Positions 7,538 through 7,998 of a stretch of DNA of 7,998 nt are shown piece after piece. Positions within the stretch are counted from its first letter, which is position 1, and every line of letters begins with the position of its first letter. The notes beneath the pieces are model-generated. The model did no database searches, was not told the origin of the DNA, and saw only the letters and a program-made list of their open reading frames with translations. The position numbers and the translations under genes are program-made. Origin of the DNA: an uncultured Bacteroides sp. (GTDB lineage Bacteria; Bacteroidota; Bacteroidia; Bacteroidales; Bacteroidaceae); NCBI GenBank assembly GCA_900557355.1, contig USSR01000298.1, positions 1 through 7,998 of the forward strand, written 5' to 3'.

Positions 7538-7998
7538 ATGAAAAAATTATTATCTGTTTTTGCAACATTGATGATGGTTTTGTTTGCTACAGGTTGTAGT
7601 AACAATGACGACATGGTAGTAGCATCTCAAGATGCCCAAACTACTGTTACCCGTGCTGTGTCCGATAAGACTCCAAAACTGACCACCTATATCGAAACAA
7701 ACGATATTAATCCGTTAAATATGGGTGAATACTACTTCTGTGGCACCAATCCCAAAGACTATGTAGTAGATCATGTAATACTGTTTGCATCAAACATTCG
7801 CGGTACGGCTTCAACAGTTGAGTTGTATCACAATCCAAACCAAAGTCATATTTTGGCAAATGTAAATACACTAGTACGTCCATTGCAAGATAAAGGGATC
7901 AAAGTATTGCTCGGTTTGCTAGGCGACCATACAGGTGTCGGCTTCGCTAATCTGAACGACGCTCAGATAGAGTCATTTGCGCAGCAGGTAGCCGATTC
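7538..7998 (+). CDS. Endo F1/Endo H-like GH18 endo-beta-N-acetylglucosaminidase lipoprotein (3' partial)
   Basis: The first 153 codons of a lipoprotein gene that runs off the window. The signal peptide ends at Cys20 (FATGC) and is followed by SNNDD, an acidic stretch resembling the Bacteroides surface-export signal. After a short linker a GH18 barrel begins at about residue 46: TTYIETNDINPLNMGEYYF, DHVILFASNI (78-87), LQDKGIKVLLGLLGDHTGVG (116-135) and FANLNDAQIESFAQQV (136-151). The last two blocks align with residues 271-306 of the preceding gene and with Endo H/F1-type ENGases, which cleave the GlcNAc-GlcNAc core of N-glycans. Unlike its neighbour it has no DUF1735 domain. The D-G-x-D-x-D-x-E motif should fall roughly 7-20 residues past the window end, so activity cannot be confirmed here. 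The start at 7538 gives a complete signal peptide, and the leader is A/T-rich without a Shine-Dalgarno motif. Confidence 0.85.
   Translation, partial: MKKLLSVFATLMMVLFATGCSNNDDMVVASQDAQTTVTRAVSDKTPKLTTYIETNDINPLNMGEYYFCGTNPKDYVVDHVILFASNIRGTASTVELYHNPNQSHILANVNTLVRPLQDKGIKVLLGLLGDHTGVGFANLNDAQIESFAQQVAD

Noticed and set aside
1..7998. A wholly new type of biological system, or a defence, mobile or CRISPR element
   Set aside because: The genes fit a recognisable glycan-utilisation locus, and no transposase, integrase, nuclease or regularly spaced repeats are visible.

Overview
The window reads as part of a polysaccharide utilisation locus (PUL) from a Bacteroidota gut-type bacterium, most likely Bacteroides or a close relative. 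The evidence is an adjacent SusC/SusD-like pair, a run of surface-type lipoproteins with acidic residues just after the lipidated cysteine, and A/T-rich leaders without Shine-Dalgarno motifs before the genes. All five genes lie on the + strand. The gaps are 20, 49, 63 and 191 bp, so at least the first four look like one operon. Both ends of the window cut a gene.

Layout: (1) 1-3059, a SusC-like TonB-dependent transporter missing its signal peptide and most of its STN domain; (2) 3080-4672, its SusD-like partner lipoprotein; (3) 4722-5669, a short lipoprotein with a GH18-like fold and a destroyed catalytic motif; (4) 5733-7346, a lipoprotein with an N-terminal DUF1735/BT_3987-N-like domain and an Endo H/Endo F1-like GH18 domain in which the catalytic-motif Asp is Trp; (5) 7538 to the window end, the first 153 codons of a third GH18-like lipoprotein resembling Endo F1/Endo H-type endo-beta-N-acetylglucosaminidases, cut before its catalytic motif. 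No RNA gene, insertion sequence, CRISPR array or convincing intrinsic terminator is visible.

Working model (inference): the locus harvests an N-glycan, probably of the high-mannose type. The gene 5 product would release the glycan from glycoprotein at the cell surface. The two GH18-like proteins with altered motifs (genes 3 and 4) would hold substrate or product, and SusC/SusD would import the glycan. Gene order and protein types resemble, from memory, the B. thetaiotaomicron BT3983-BT3987 locus, so most of this is a known kind of system. The less ordinary points are the two differently degraded GH18 proteins beside an apparently intact relative, the Trp substitution in gene 4, and the long gap before gene 5, which holds a near-copy of that gene's start region.
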